Positions 45,381-55,455 of a stretch of 64,000 bases of DNA are shown here, piece after piece (position 1 is the first letter of the stretch; every line of letters starts with the position of its first letter). The DNA is from Ruegeria sp. YS9 (lineage in GTDB: Bacteria > Pseudomonadota > Alphaproteobacteria > Rhodobacterales > Rhodobacteraceae). Location: NCBI RefSeq assembly GCF_024628725.1, contig NZ_CP102410.1:310001-374000 (forward strand), given 5' to 3'. The notes under the pieces were generated by a model. That model searched no databases. It was not told the origin of the DNA and saw only the letters and a program-made list of their open reading frames with translations. A program made the translations under genes and the position numbers.

Positions 45381-46640
45381 TCAGATCAGCAGCGTTGACA
45401 GGCTTGGGTAATAGCTGAGCAGAAGCAACACCAAAGTTACCGCGATCAGGAAAGGCCAAAGCGATTTCAGGATTGAACCGGGCGATGTGCCGCTCATGGA
45501 TGAGGCGATGTACAATCCGATCCCGACCGGGGGCGTCAGCAGCCCAAGCACAAGGTTCAGGCAGGCAACAATGCCGAACTGATAGGGGCTGATATCGTAT
45601 GAACCGGTTGCAATCGGCAGCAGGATCGGCGTGATCAGGATGATCGCGGCGATGCCATCGATCACCATTCCAACCAGCAAAAGCGCAAGGTTCACGATCA
45701 GCAGGAACACGAACGGGTCCGAAGTGACGGAGGTGATCAGCCCTGCCAGTTGCTGTGGTATTTCCTCATAGATGATGACCCAGCCGAACACGCTGGCGGC
45801 CGCGATCATGAACAGGATCATCGAGGCATTGGCCGCCGTGCGTTTGAACATCTGTGCCAGGTTGCTCGGCTTCAGATCCCCGTAGACCAACCAGCCCACC
45901 AGAAACGCGATCAGGGACGCGATTGCGGCGGATTCGGTCGGTGTGGCGATCCCGAACAGAATACCGCCTATGATCGACATCGGGATCAGCAGGGCAGGGG
46001 CGGCGCTGATCACGGCCTGAACGGCTTCGGCACGCGTCATCCAATGCCCTTTCGGAAAGTTCTGCCACCAACCGATCAGGGTGATAACCGATGCAAATGC
46101 CCCAGCCAGGATCAAACCGGGCAGGATTCCTGCAATGAACATGTCACCAATCGGGATCTGAGCCAGAACACCGAAGATGACAAACATCATCGACGGCGGG
46201 ATGACCGGAGCCAGCAGTCCGCCCGCGGCCGTCGTGGCAGCGGCGAAACCCTTGTCATAACCTTCTTCCTCCATCGCGGGGACCATGGCGCGCGACATCA
46301 CCGCGATCTGCGCCGTCGCAGACCCGATGATTGCCGCCATGAACATGTTTGCCAGCAAGTTGATATAGGCCAGCCCGCCGCGAAATCCGCCGACAAACAC
46401 CCGCGCCAGCGCGACAAGGCGCCGGGTCATGCCGCCTTCGTTCATCAATTCCCCGGTCAACATGAACAGAGGAATTGCCAGCAGGCCGTAATTCTCAAGA
46501 CCGCCGAACATCTTCTGCGCGAAGCTGTCATAAAGAACCGTGTTGCCGCTTTCCCAGATGTACCAGATGGCCGTGATTGCCAGCACGATCGCCACGGGCA
46601 CGGACAGAAGTAAAGTGGCCAGAAAGACGATGGGGCTCAT
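45381..46640 (-). CDS. dctM: TRAP transporter large permease (DctM type)
   Basis: 419 residues from the ATG at 46640 with about twelve hydrophobic segments. The N-terminus PIVFLATLLLSVPVAIVLA and GVLAQIPIGDMFIAGILPGL are typical DctM stretches. It moves small acids into the cell using ion gradients, together with the DctQ and DctP proteins. It overlaps dctQ by four bases. The upstream in-frame extension is dctQ sequence and was dropped. Confidence 0.94.
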   Translation of the reverse strand: MSPIVFLATLLLSVPVAIVLAITAIWYIWESGNTVLYDSFAQKMFGGLENYGLLAIPLFMLTGELMNEGGMTRRLVALARVFVGGFRGGLAYINLLANMFMAAIIGSATAQIAVMSRAMVPAMEEEGYDKGFAAATTAAGGLLAPVIPPSMMFVIFGVLAQIPIGDMFIAGILPGLILAGAFASVITLIGWWQNFPKGHWMTRAEAVQAVISAAPALLIPMSIIGGILFGIATPTESAAIASLIAFLVGWLVYGDLKPSNLAQMFKRTAANASMILFMIAAASVFGWVIIYEEIPQQLAGLITSVTSDPFVFLLIVNLALLLVGMVIDGIAAIILITPILLPIATGSYDISPYQFGIVACLNLVLGLLTPPVGIGLYIASSMSGTSPGSILKSLWPFLIAVTLVLLLLSYYPSLSTLLI

Positions 46641-47170
46641 GGCTGTGCCTCTTGCTCTGGGGTGCTCAGCAGATGCATGGTGGAATGCAGCGTTGCACCC
46701 AGTGCGAAAAGCCACATCACCAACCAGAACAGGTACTTCGGCAGGCCCAGGGTCAATGTTGGCTCGGCATAGATGAAATTGAATGTCTGACCTTGAAACG
46801 CCGCCACATCAAATCCGTTGCTGGCAATGTCCAGCGGAAGGAACCAGCGCCAGCAGAACCACAGCATCGCAAGGGAAAAAGCAAACACGACCACGTCCAC
46901 ACTCTTGCGGATCAATCGTTTCGCGCGCTCCGGCACGTTGTCGGAAACGATGGAGATCGACACCGAACTGCGATGATGCAATGCGGAAGACGCGCCCAGA
47001 AAGGTCATCCAGACCATCGCGTAGATCGCCAGCTCATCGACCCAGAACAGGGCGTTGCCCGCCGTGCGCGTCACGACATTCAGCAAAATCAAAACCGTTA
47101 TGCAAACCGCCAGAAAGGCAGCGCACCACAACTCGACCCGCGCCAAGCCTGCCGACAGCCGATACAACAT
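46637..47170 (-). CDS. dctQ: TRAP transporter small permease (DctQ type)
   Basis: 177 residues with four hydrophobic helices (about 12-36, 45-63, 90-110 and 140-162) and the family motif LFWVDELAIYAMVWMTFLGA (residues 41-60). It partners with DctM. It overlaps dctM by four bases and follows dctP by 63 bp, a spacer that contains a hairpin. Confidence 0.92.
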   Translation of the reverse strand: MLYRLSAGLARVELWCAAFLAVCITVLILLNVVTRTAGNALFWVDELAIYAMVWMTFLGASSALHHRSSVSISIVSDNVPERAKRLIRKSVDVVVFAFSLAMLWFCWRWFLPLDIASNGFDVAAFQGQTFNFIYAEPTLTLGLPKYLFWLVMWLFALGATLHSTMHLLSTPEQEAQP

Positions 47171-47185
47171 CGCTGTTCTCCCGCG

Positions 47186-47214
47186 AAAAAGGGCGCAGGA
47201 TCGAGCTGCGCCCC
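47186..47214 (-). terminator. hairpin with T-run between dctP and dctQ
   Basis: GGGCGCAG and CTGCGCCC (47191-47213) form an 8-bp stem with a 7-base loop. On the minus strand it is followed by TTTTT and lies 20 bp after the dctP stop. A partial terminator here would let the binding protein be made in excess over the permease. Confidence 0.6.
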
Positions 47215-47233
47215 TTTCGTCATGCCGTTTTCG

Positions 47234-48828
<1,595 letters not shown>

Positions 48829-48879
48829 TTATCAGCATCTCGCTATCCGATTTCCTTATACTGCCGGGCCTCACCCGGC

Positions 48880-49833
48880 TCAGACGCGCAGACCGCTTTC
48901 ATCAAATGCTTTGCGAATGATCGCTTTTTCCGCGTCGGTCAGTTCCAGCATCGGCGGGCGCACACGGCCACCGACCTGACCCAGCAACTCTTGCCAGTAT
49001 TTTCCGAATGCAGTGGGTTTGCCCGCGGGACGCGCGCGTTTCATCGCATCGCGGACAGGGTTCAGGCTGTCAAAGACACGCCGCGCTTCATCGGCCTGTC
49101 CCGCAAAGGCCAGGCGCGTGTATTCGTTCATCCGCTGATCGACCTTGCTTTGCAACTGATAGGGCGGGGACGAACAGAGATACAGCTTCCAGTCCAGTTC
49201 CAGTATGTTGTCCAGCCATTCATGTTCGGCCGAGGTCGAGACGTGGATCCTGTCGCCCACCATATGGGTCAGCTTCACGTACATCTCACGCGGAACCGAG
49301 TACTTAATGGCGACGATATTCGGCAAATCCGCAATGCGGGCGCATTCTTCAGGTTGCATCAAATAGCCGCTGTCAGGATGGCTCCACATGGCGATGCCGA
49401 TATCCAACTCATCGCAGAAGCGCTTGTAATACTGGTACAAGACCTCGCCACGATCCTGTACGAAGCTCAGAACCGGGGCGTGAAGTACGATGTAATCGGC
49501 ACCGCAATTCTGAGCGTGATGGGCCAGTTCCAAGGCCGTATTCATGTTCTGATCCGAAACCGAGACAATTACTCCGGCTTTGCCCGCGCATTCGTCAACG
49601 GCAATTTCGAAGTTGCGTTTGCGCTCTTCGATGCTCATTGAAAAAAACTCGCCCTGTTTGCCGGCGACGAAGAGGCCCTGAATATCCAGATCGTCGATCC
49701 AATGGCGGATGTTGGCGCGCAGTCCCGATTCATCCAGAGTCAGATCATCTTTGAACGGGTTCAGTGCCGCTGCCCATATCCCCGTCATATGTTCGCGGGC
49801 ATAGGCCTTCGCGTCGTGTTTTGAGTATTTCAT
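48880..49833 (-). CDS. DapA-family (dihydrodipicolinate synthase-like) lyase with atypical active site
   Basis: 317 residues from the ATG at 49833. A TIM-barrel aldolase-like protein with the Schiff-base lysine K177 in NIVAIKYS. The usual Thr-Thr pair is replaced by GKQGEF (58-63) and the usual catalytic Tyr position by HAPVLSF (118-124), so it is not a lysine-pathway DapA. Members of this superfamily do retro-aldol or hydration reactions on 2-oxo acids. Its reaction here is unknown but likely belongs to the catabolic module with the dioxygenase. It is divergent from the dehydrogenase at 49980. Confidence 0.86.
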   Translation of the reverse strand: MKYSKHDAKAYAREHMTGIWAAALNPFKDDLTLDESGLRANIRHWIDDLDIQGLFVAGKQGEFFSMSIEERKRNFEIAVDECAGKAGVIVSVSDQNMNTALELAHHAQNCGADYIVLHAPVLSFVQDRGEVLYQYYKRFCDELDIGIAMWSHPDSGYLMQPEECARIADLPNIVAIKYSVPREMYVKLTHMVGDRIHVSTSAEHEWLDNILELDWKLYLCSSPPYQLQSKVDQRMNEYTRLAFAGQADEARRVFDSLNPVRDAMKRARPAGKPTAFGKYWQELLGQVGGRVRPPMLELTDAEKAIIRKAFDESGLRV

Positions 49834-49979
49834 TTCCAACGTGGTCCCCGTGGCTTCATCAGGAACAAAACACACCAGGCGGGTCGGTCCAGTGCCATTT
49901 CAGGGAAATGGCTATCGGAAAAAAATATACCACCAAGTTACCAATTCAGATTTCTTCAATGCTGGTCTAGGGTCCAGAC

Positions 49980-50753
49980 ATGAAGATCGCAGTCATCGGA
50001 ACCGGCGCAATCGCGCAATATGTGCAGCGCATGTTGCCAGAACATGGGCATGAGTTGGCAGCCATTCTGGTCAGGCCAAAGCGCGTTGATCCTAAATCGC
50101 CCAAGTCAGTTGGTTCGGTTGATGACCTGCCGGCCGGAATCGAATTGGTTCTGGATTGCGCGGGGCACGAGGCATTGGCCGGGTTGGGTCCGGACATTCT
50201 GGCGCGAGGGCTGGATATCATCAGTGTCTCTGCCGGTGCGCTTGCGGATCAGCAGGTCAGTGACCGGCTGGACAGGGCCGCGCGAAAGGGTGGGGGGCGG
50301 CTGCATCTGGCAAGCGGCGCCATAGGCGGGCTGGACTGCCTCAGCGCCGCAGCGGTCGGTCCGCTCAAATCCGTCACATATGTGGGGCGCAAGCCGCCGG
50401 CGGGTTGGAAGGGATCACTTGCTGAACACAGTCTTGACCTCTGCAGTATCACCGCGGCTGAAACTCATTTTCTGGGTTCCGCGCGAGAGGCGGCGCTTGC
50501 CTACCCCAAGAACGCAAATGTCGCCGCTGCCGTCGCCTTGGCAGGTGTGGGGTTCGACAGAACGCAGGTTCGTCTGATCGCCGATCCGACGATCCACAAG
50601 AACATTCACGAGGTCGAGGCCGAAGGTGATTTCGGCACTTTTCAGTTCCGGATCAGCGGCACCGCGCTGCCCGACAACCCAAGAAGTTCGGCGCTTGCGG
50701 CCATGAGCGTGCTGTCCAAGCTGGATCAGCTTAGCAAGCCGATTGTGCTGTAG
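49980..50753 (+). CDS. nadX: aspartate dehydrogenase-like NAD(P)-dependent oxidoreductase
   Basis: 257 residues. The N-terminal Rossmann fold starts MKIAVIGTGAIAQYV, then LDCAGHEALAGLG and SVSAGALAD; the C-terminal catalytic domain contains LASGAIGGLDCLSAA and YPKNANVAAAVALAG, conserved in L-aspartate dehydrogenases. It could release or add ammonia on an aspartate-like compound; the actual substrate in this module is not proven. The LysR gene starts 2 bp after the stop. Confidence 0.9.
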   Translation: MKIAVIGTGAIAQYVQRMLPEHGHELAAILVRPKRVDPKSPKSVGSVDDLPAGIELVLDCAGHEALAGLGPDILARGLDIISVSAGALADQQVSDRLDRAARKGGGRLHLASGAIGGLDCLSAAAVGPLKSVTYVGRKPPAGWKGSLAEHSLDLCSITAAETHFLGSAREAALAYPKNANVAAAVALAGVGFDRTQVRLIADPTIHKNIHEVEAEGDFGTFQFRISGTALPDNPRSSALAAMSVLSKLDQLSKPIVL

Positions 50754-50755
50754 CC

Positions 50756-51721
50756 ATGGTGGGGCGTCATTCTCGCATCGTGGACCGCGCCTTGACCCGC
50801 CTGAAACTGCGACAGCTGCGTCTGCTGGTTGCCGTGGGTGCGCATGGAAACATTCAGAATGCCGCGCGTGAGCTGGGAATATCTCAGCCAGCGGCAACCA
50901 AGATGATTCAGGATCTTGAACTGGACTTCGAAGTCAAGCTGTTCACGCGCACCAACCGAGGCGTCGTGCCAACGGTTTTTGGCGAAACTCTCATACGTCA
51001 CGGGAAGCTGATATTTGCGCAGGTGTCGAATGCCGCGCAGGAACTGGACGATCTGAACGAAGGAAATTCCGGCCGCGTCGTGGTGGGAACACTGCTTGCA
51101 GCGTCAACCAGCTTGCTACCTGCCGCCATTGAACTGCTGCTGAAAGACCGCCCGAACGTTGCAGTCAAGATCAGCGAAGGTACCAACGAGGTGCTCATGC
51201 CCCGGCTGCTGTCGGGTGAGATCGACATGGTTGTAGGGCGGCTGCCGTCGCACCGGCATCGCGACAAGATACGACAGGAAAAACTGTTCGAGGATCGGAT
51301 ATTGGCAATTGTCGGCCCTCAACACCCGCTGGCTGGGCGGGACGCCGTGACCTTTGCGCAAACCAAACCGTTTGGCTGGATCCTGCCCCCGCAAGAGACC
51401 ACGTTGCGACGTCAGGCGGATCATTTTTTCGTCGGTCAGCAGCAATATGTGCCACCGGTCGCCATTGAATCCGTGTCCTACCTGACGAACCGGGCGCTGC
51501 TGCAATCCCGTGACCTGATCGGCCTTATGCCTGCCGAGGTCGTCGACCAGGATATCGAAAACAACCATCTTGCCCAGCTTGCCTGGGAGGTTCCGTTCGG
51601 GCAGGGGCCAATTGGAGTGTCCTTCCGCGCCGACGGCGATCTGTCGCCTGCGGGGCGCGCTTTCAAAACGGCTCTGCATCGGGCGGCACAGAGCAGACAG
51701 ACCAGATATTCGCCGATTTGA
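50756..51721 (+). CDS. LysR-family transcriptional regulator
   Basis: 321 residues. The N-terminal winged helix-turn-helix (about 17-75) reads LKLRQLRLLVAVGAHGNIQN and ISQPAATKMIQDLE, followed by a type 2 periplasmic-binding-like effector domain. It lies between the aspartate dehydrogenase-like gene (2 bp) and the aldehyde dehydrogenase gene (82 bp) on the same strand, so it probably controls this catabolic module in response to an intermediate. Confidence 0.93.
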   Translation: MVGRHSRIVDRALTRLKLRQLRLLVAVGAHGNIQNAARELGISQPAATKMIQDLELDFEVKLFTRTNRGVVPTVFGETLIRHGKLIFAQVSNAAQELDDLNEGNSGRVVVGTLLAASTSLLPAAIELLLKDRPNVAVKISEGTNEVLMPRLLSGEIDMVVGRLPSHRHRDKIRQEKLFEDRILAIVGPQHPLAGRDAVTFAQTKPFGWILPPQETTLRRQADHFFVGQQQYVPPVAIESVSYLTNRALLQSRDLIGLMPAEVVDQDIENNHLAQLAWEVPFGQGPIGVSFRADGDLSPAGRAFKTALHRAAQSRQTRYSPI

Positions 51722-51803
51722 TATCCGTATTCGCGCAATGCGCTTGAACTCATACGAGGCATCGCGCGATCAAAAAAGCAAGGCAAACGGAGGCGCCGGT
51801 TTC

Positions 51804-53234
51804 ATGTATCCAGAACTCAAGCTGTTCATCGGTGGCACGTGGCGAAAAACCGGGCGCGATATCCCGGTTGTCAACCCGGCGACCGAGGAAGAACTCGGCC
51901 GATTGCCTTGCGCATCGGTGAAAGACCTGGATGACGCTCTGCAATCGGCTGTCGAAGGCTTTCGGCTGTGGCGCCGCACATCGCCGCGGGAACGCGCGGA
52001 TACGATTTTGCGGGCGGCAGCCCTCATGCGCCAGCGACAGGAAGAGATCGCGCAGTCTATAACTCTCGAACATGGCAAGCCCCTGAAACAGGCCCGGCTG
52101 GAGGTCATTCGCGGCGCCGAGTTTTTTGAATGGGATGCGGGCGAGGCGATGCGGACCTATGGACGGATCATTCCGGCCGCTCAGGGCCACAAGTTTGCAG
52201 TTCATCACCAGCCCGTCGGCGTTGTTGCGGCATTTTCGCCGTGGAACTTCCCCATGAGCCAACCTGCCCGGAAAATCGCCGGTGCTTTGGCCTCTGGCTG
52301 TTCGGTGATTCTGAAAGCGGCAGAAGAAACGCCTGCCGGAGCTTTGCACATAGCAAAAGCGTTCGAAGATGCCAGTCTGCCAGCAGGGGTTCTGAATTTG
52401 GTGTTCGGTGAACCGTCCGAGATATCCGGCCACCTGATCCCGCAGGACCCCGTTCGCTTGGTGGCCTTCACGGGCTCGACGACCGTCGGGCGCCATTTGA
52501 CCACTTTGGCGGCCCGGCACGACACCCGTGTGCTCATGGAGTTGGGCGGCCACGCGCCGGTCATTGTTTGCGAAGATACGGATGTGCAATCGGCGGCTGT
52601 TTCAGGCGCGGTCCGCAAAATGCGTAATGCCGGTCAGGTCTGCACGTCGCCAACCCGTTTCTTCGCGCATGAGAGTATTTTTGGCGCCTATGCGGCCGGG
52701 TTTGTTGCAAGGGCCAAAGCCACGGTCGTCGGCAATGGGCTTGACGCAACCGTTGAAATGGGCCCAACGGCCAACGACCGGCGCGTGCCGGCCTTGTCAG
52801 ATCTGGTTGAAGACGCGGTGGCACAGGGGGCAACGCTTGCCACAGGCGGATCGCGGCTTGGTGAACGGGGATATTTCTTTGAACCCACGGTTCTATTGAA
52901 CGTTCCCGAAACGGCGCGGATCATGCGCGAAGAGCCGTTTGGACCGGTTGCGGTGATAAACTCGGTGGCTTCGCTGGATGAGGCGATCGATCTGGCGAAT
53001 TCAGTTCCCTACGGGCTGGCGGGTTACGCTTTCACCAACCGGGCGGATTACATCGACCGTCTGATCGACGAGGTCGAGGTCGGCAATCTGTCGATCAACA
53101 CACTTGAAGCATCCATGCCTGAAACGCCTTTTGGGGGCGTGAAATCCAGTGGTTACGGCCGGGAAGGCGGAACCGAAGGCCTTGAGAATTACATGACGGT
53201 CAAGAACGTCTGGCATTCGGCCGGGATCTGCTGA
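51804..53234 (+). CDS. NAD(P)-dependent aldehyde dehydrogenase, succinate-semialdehyde type
   Basis: 476 residues from the ATG at 51804 (GGAGG upstream). Oxidises an aldehyde to an acid. Key residues are N148 (PWNFP), K171 (KAAEETP), E246 (MELGGH) and C280 (NAGQVCTSPTRFF). The motifs look more like succinate-semialdehyde or 2-oxoglutarate-semialdehyde dehydrogenases than like 2-aminomuconate-semialdehyde dehydrogenase, so its role in hydroxyanthranilate breakdown is uncertain. The in-frame extension upstream overlaps the LysR gene in another frame. Confidence 0.93.
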   Translation: MYPELKLFIGGTWRKTGRDIPVVNPATEEELGRLPCASVKDLDDALQSAVEGFRLWRRTSPRERADTILRAAALMRQRQEEIAQSITLEHGKPLKQARLEVIRGAEFFEWDAGEAMRTYGRIIPAAQGHKFAVHHQPVGVVAAFSPWNFPMSQPARKIAGALASGCSVILKAAEETPAGALHIAKAFEDASLPAGVLNLVFGEPSEISGHLIPQDPVRLVAFTGSTTVGRHLTTLAARHDTRVLMELGGHAPVIVCEDTDVQSAAVSGAVRKMRNAGQVCTSPTRFFAHESIFGAYAAGFVARAKATVVGNGLDATVEMGPTANDRRVPALSDLVEDAVAQGATLATGGSRLGERGYFFEPTVLLNVPETARIMREEPFGPVAVINSVASLDEAIDLANSVPYGLAGYAFTNRADYIDRLIDEVEVGNLSINTLEASMPETPFGGVKSSGYGREGGTEGLENYMTVKNVWHSAGIC

Positions 53235-53926
53235 AAAAGATCCCGACATCTGCACTTGTCGACTTTTTCGCGGCCAAGCCAGCCTATTTCCTTTCGAAAC
53301 CGACCAAAGGGCCAGCGCAACGCTGCGGGTGTGATTTCAATACCTGCGGAACCAACAGAAACTGCGGAACCAACAGAGGCGGCAATGTACCCTTCCCGAT
53401 GGAGCGCCCGAACAGCGGATCATGACCTATGTCAATGACAGTTAACCCGCCGTGCTGTCCATTGGCCGGGAATTTCCGGCCGGACTGTGCGACAAAAGCC
53501 ATCGCTTCCTTTTGCCGGTGATGATCAGCGTTTCGGCTGACCTGCTGGGGGGGTCCCGCCGGGCGGCCTGAACTCCGGAGGGACGGATGAACACTTGGCT
53601 GACGCTATCTGCACCAATCCCTGCCTGGGATACCGTGGGCTTCAAGAGGTCGTCGAGAGGGCCCACCGCAACGTCCACCCCTGGCATGGGCTCTGACTGC
53701 GCGCGCGTATTTGAGCTTTGCGGCCAACCCGAGCCGGATTTGTCGTCCGGAAAAGAAGGCGGCGACGGCATAGGTCGCGCCGCGCATGGTCTGCATAACA
53801 TGGGTACGCTGCCGGTCGTTGGTGATCCCAACTCGGATTTGGAAGCGGTCAAGGCCGGTCTGCCCAATCTCGATCCGGCCGAACAGCCGGGGTTCGCAGG
53901 ACCCTTTATGTTTTCGGAGACTCAAA
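53235..53926. other. 692-bp region without a supported gene, upstream of moeA
   Basis: Frames open on both strands (plus 53587-53934, minus 53442-53867 and 53605-53964) overlap each other, lack recognisable motifs and cannot all be real. The region holds two 18-bp tandem copies of TGCGGAACCAACAGAaac/ggc (53345-53380), a DNR-like box at 53422-53435, and several short hairpins, for example GGCCGG/CCGGCC at 53464-53481 and TCAGC/GCTGA at 53525-53540. It could be a long leader of moeA, a small RNA, or a decayed gene. Confidence 0.55.
53422..53435. promoter_or_regulatory. isolated DNR-like box far upstream of moeA
   Basis: ATGAC-CTAT-GTCAA, 9 of 10 matches, the same half-site pattern as the hemA box. 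No start codon lies about 70 nt away on either side, unlike at the denitrification operons. In random sequence about two one-mismatch hits would be expected in a window this size, so chance remains possible. Confidence 0.4.
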
Positions 53927-55171
53927 ATGGCTGATGGATGCGCCTGTGACCGCCACGCCCACATGTATCTGACTGTAGATGACGCCCTTCAGCGCGGTCT
54001 TTCCGTCGCCGATCCTGTTGCCGAAACCGAGATTTTGCCGCTGGAACAGGCGATAGGCCGGGTTCTGGCCGAGGATTGCGCCAGCAAGGTCGACATGCCT
54101 GCCTTCGACAACTCGGCCATGGATGGCTATGCCATCTGCACCGGTGATCTGGGTGACGGGCCGGTGTTCGAGCTGCCCATCGCCGGGCGCGTGGCTGCGG
54201 GTGACTGTGGCGACCATGATGCCCCCGAAGGCAGCGCTTTGCGCATTTTCACGGGCGCTCCGGTGCCGCCTGAATTCGATGCCGTGTTGATGCAGGAAGA
54301 CTGCGATCTTCTGAACGACAGGATTCGCTTCAGCCGACGCCCGAAACCGGGCCAGCATATCCGGCGCGCGGGAGAAGATCTTTGTGCCGGGGGGCTGGTC
54401 CTGCGAGGCGGCTGTGAAATTGGACCGCGTGAGGTGGCAGCCCTGGCATCCGCCGGGTACGGCGAGGTCCTGGTGTTCCGAAAACTGAAGGTCACGATCT
54501 TTTCGACAGGCAGCGAACTGCGCCAACCGGGTGAGCCCCTTGGCCCCGGCCAAATCTACAACTCGAACCGATATATGCTGCTGGCGCTGTTGCAAAAACC
54601 CTGGATCGAACTGACCGACCGGGGGCCGGTCGTGGATGACCCGACCCGTCTGGAACAGGTTCTGCGCGAGGCGTGCGATGCCTCGGATCTGATCGTTACA
54701 ACCGGGGGGGTGTCTGTTGGGGATGAAGACCACATGCCCAGACTGTTCAGTGAGATCGGCGGCGAAACCGATGTCATGAAAGTGGCGATGAAGCCGGGTA
54801 AACCGGTCATGTTCGGGAGGCGCGGGCATGCTCTCTATGTTGGTCTGCCGGGCAACCCTGTTTCGGCCTATGTGACATGGCAGATAATCGGATCGCAGAT
54901 GATGGCGCGCCGTGCGGGTCTGCGCCACAGGCCTCAGATACCTGTTCAGGCCGTGCTGGCTGAACCCGCGCAGCGCCACGCGGGCCGGCAGGAATACCGT
55001 CCGGTCCAGATTGACGGCACCTCGCCCGATGGCCTTCCCAAAGTGCGTCTGATGGCACCATCCTATAGCGGCCGTGTTGCCTTGCTGGCGCAGGCAGACG
55101 GGTTGGCGATCATACCCGCTGAGATCGAAGACCTGCCCGCCGGGCATACGCTTGAATTGTTGCGGTTCTGA
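53927..55171 (+). CDS. moeA: MoeA, molybdopterin molybdenumtransferase
   Basis: 414 residues from the ATG at 53927. It inserts molybdate into adenylylated molybdopterin to make molybdenum cofactor, which NapA in this window needs. MoeA features are the DMPAFDNSAMDGYAI stretch (about 63-77), FTGAPVPPEFDAVLMQED near 110, the GGVSVGDEDH motif, and KPGKPVMFG followed by GLPGNPVSA. The N-terminus carries a Cys/His cluster (ADGCACDRHAH), an unusual extra. It stands alone between the aldehyde dehydrogenase and sox genes, after a long non-coding stretch. Confidence 0.94.
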   Translation: MADGCACDRHAHMYLTVDDALQRGLSVADPVAETEILPLEQAIGRVLAEDCASKVDMPAFDNSAMDGYAICTGDLGDGPVFELPIAGRVAAGDCGDHDAPEGSALRIFTGAPVPPEFDAVLMQEDCDLLNDRIRFSRRPKPGQHIRRAGEDLCAGGLVLRGGCEIGPREVAALASAGYGEVLVFRKLKVTIFSTGSELRQPGEPLGPGQIYNSNRYMLLALLQKPWIELTDRGPVVDDPTRLEQVLREACDASDLIVTTGGVSVGDEDHMPRLFSEIGGETDVMKVAMKPGKPVMFGRRGHALYVGLPGNPVSAYVTWQIIGSQMMARRAGLRHRPQIPVQAVLAEPAQRHAGRQEYRPVQIDGTSPDGLPKVRLMAPSYSGRVALLAQADGLAIIPAEIEDLPAGHTLELLRF

Positions 55172-55455
55172 TCCCCGCTAGACAGGTGCGTTGCCTTTAT
55201 TCCTGCAACTGCAACGCCGCGGTCATGGTGGGCAACCGGAGATCGGCCGGATGGTTGGCATCGCGTTCTTCGCGCGATGGCTGTGCCGGCCCGTGATGCA
55301 TGCACCGGAAAACCGTCAGGTGGCGCGACAATCAAACCGAATACCGGCCTGAAAATTGTCGCAACCGATAAACTCCGTGACGGATTACGTCGTGACTGGG
55401 GCTTTCCCGGCGGCACATGATACTTCGGCGCACTGAGGGTTAAGGACACAAATTC

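Noticed and set aside
48863-48879. GCCGGG/CCCGGC hairpin after the DapA-like gene as a terminator
   Set aside because: Six-pair stem with no T-run on the minus strand and only 105 bp to the next same-strand gene; too weak to list.
53345-53380. short tandem repeat as a possible CRISPR or iteron array
   Set aside because: Only two 18-bp copies with no spacers, so it is neither a CRISPR array nor a convincing origin iteron set.
53587-53934. 115-codon plus-strand frame before moeA
   Set aside because: No family features, competing frames on the other strand, and a weak start context; kept only as part of the unassigned region.
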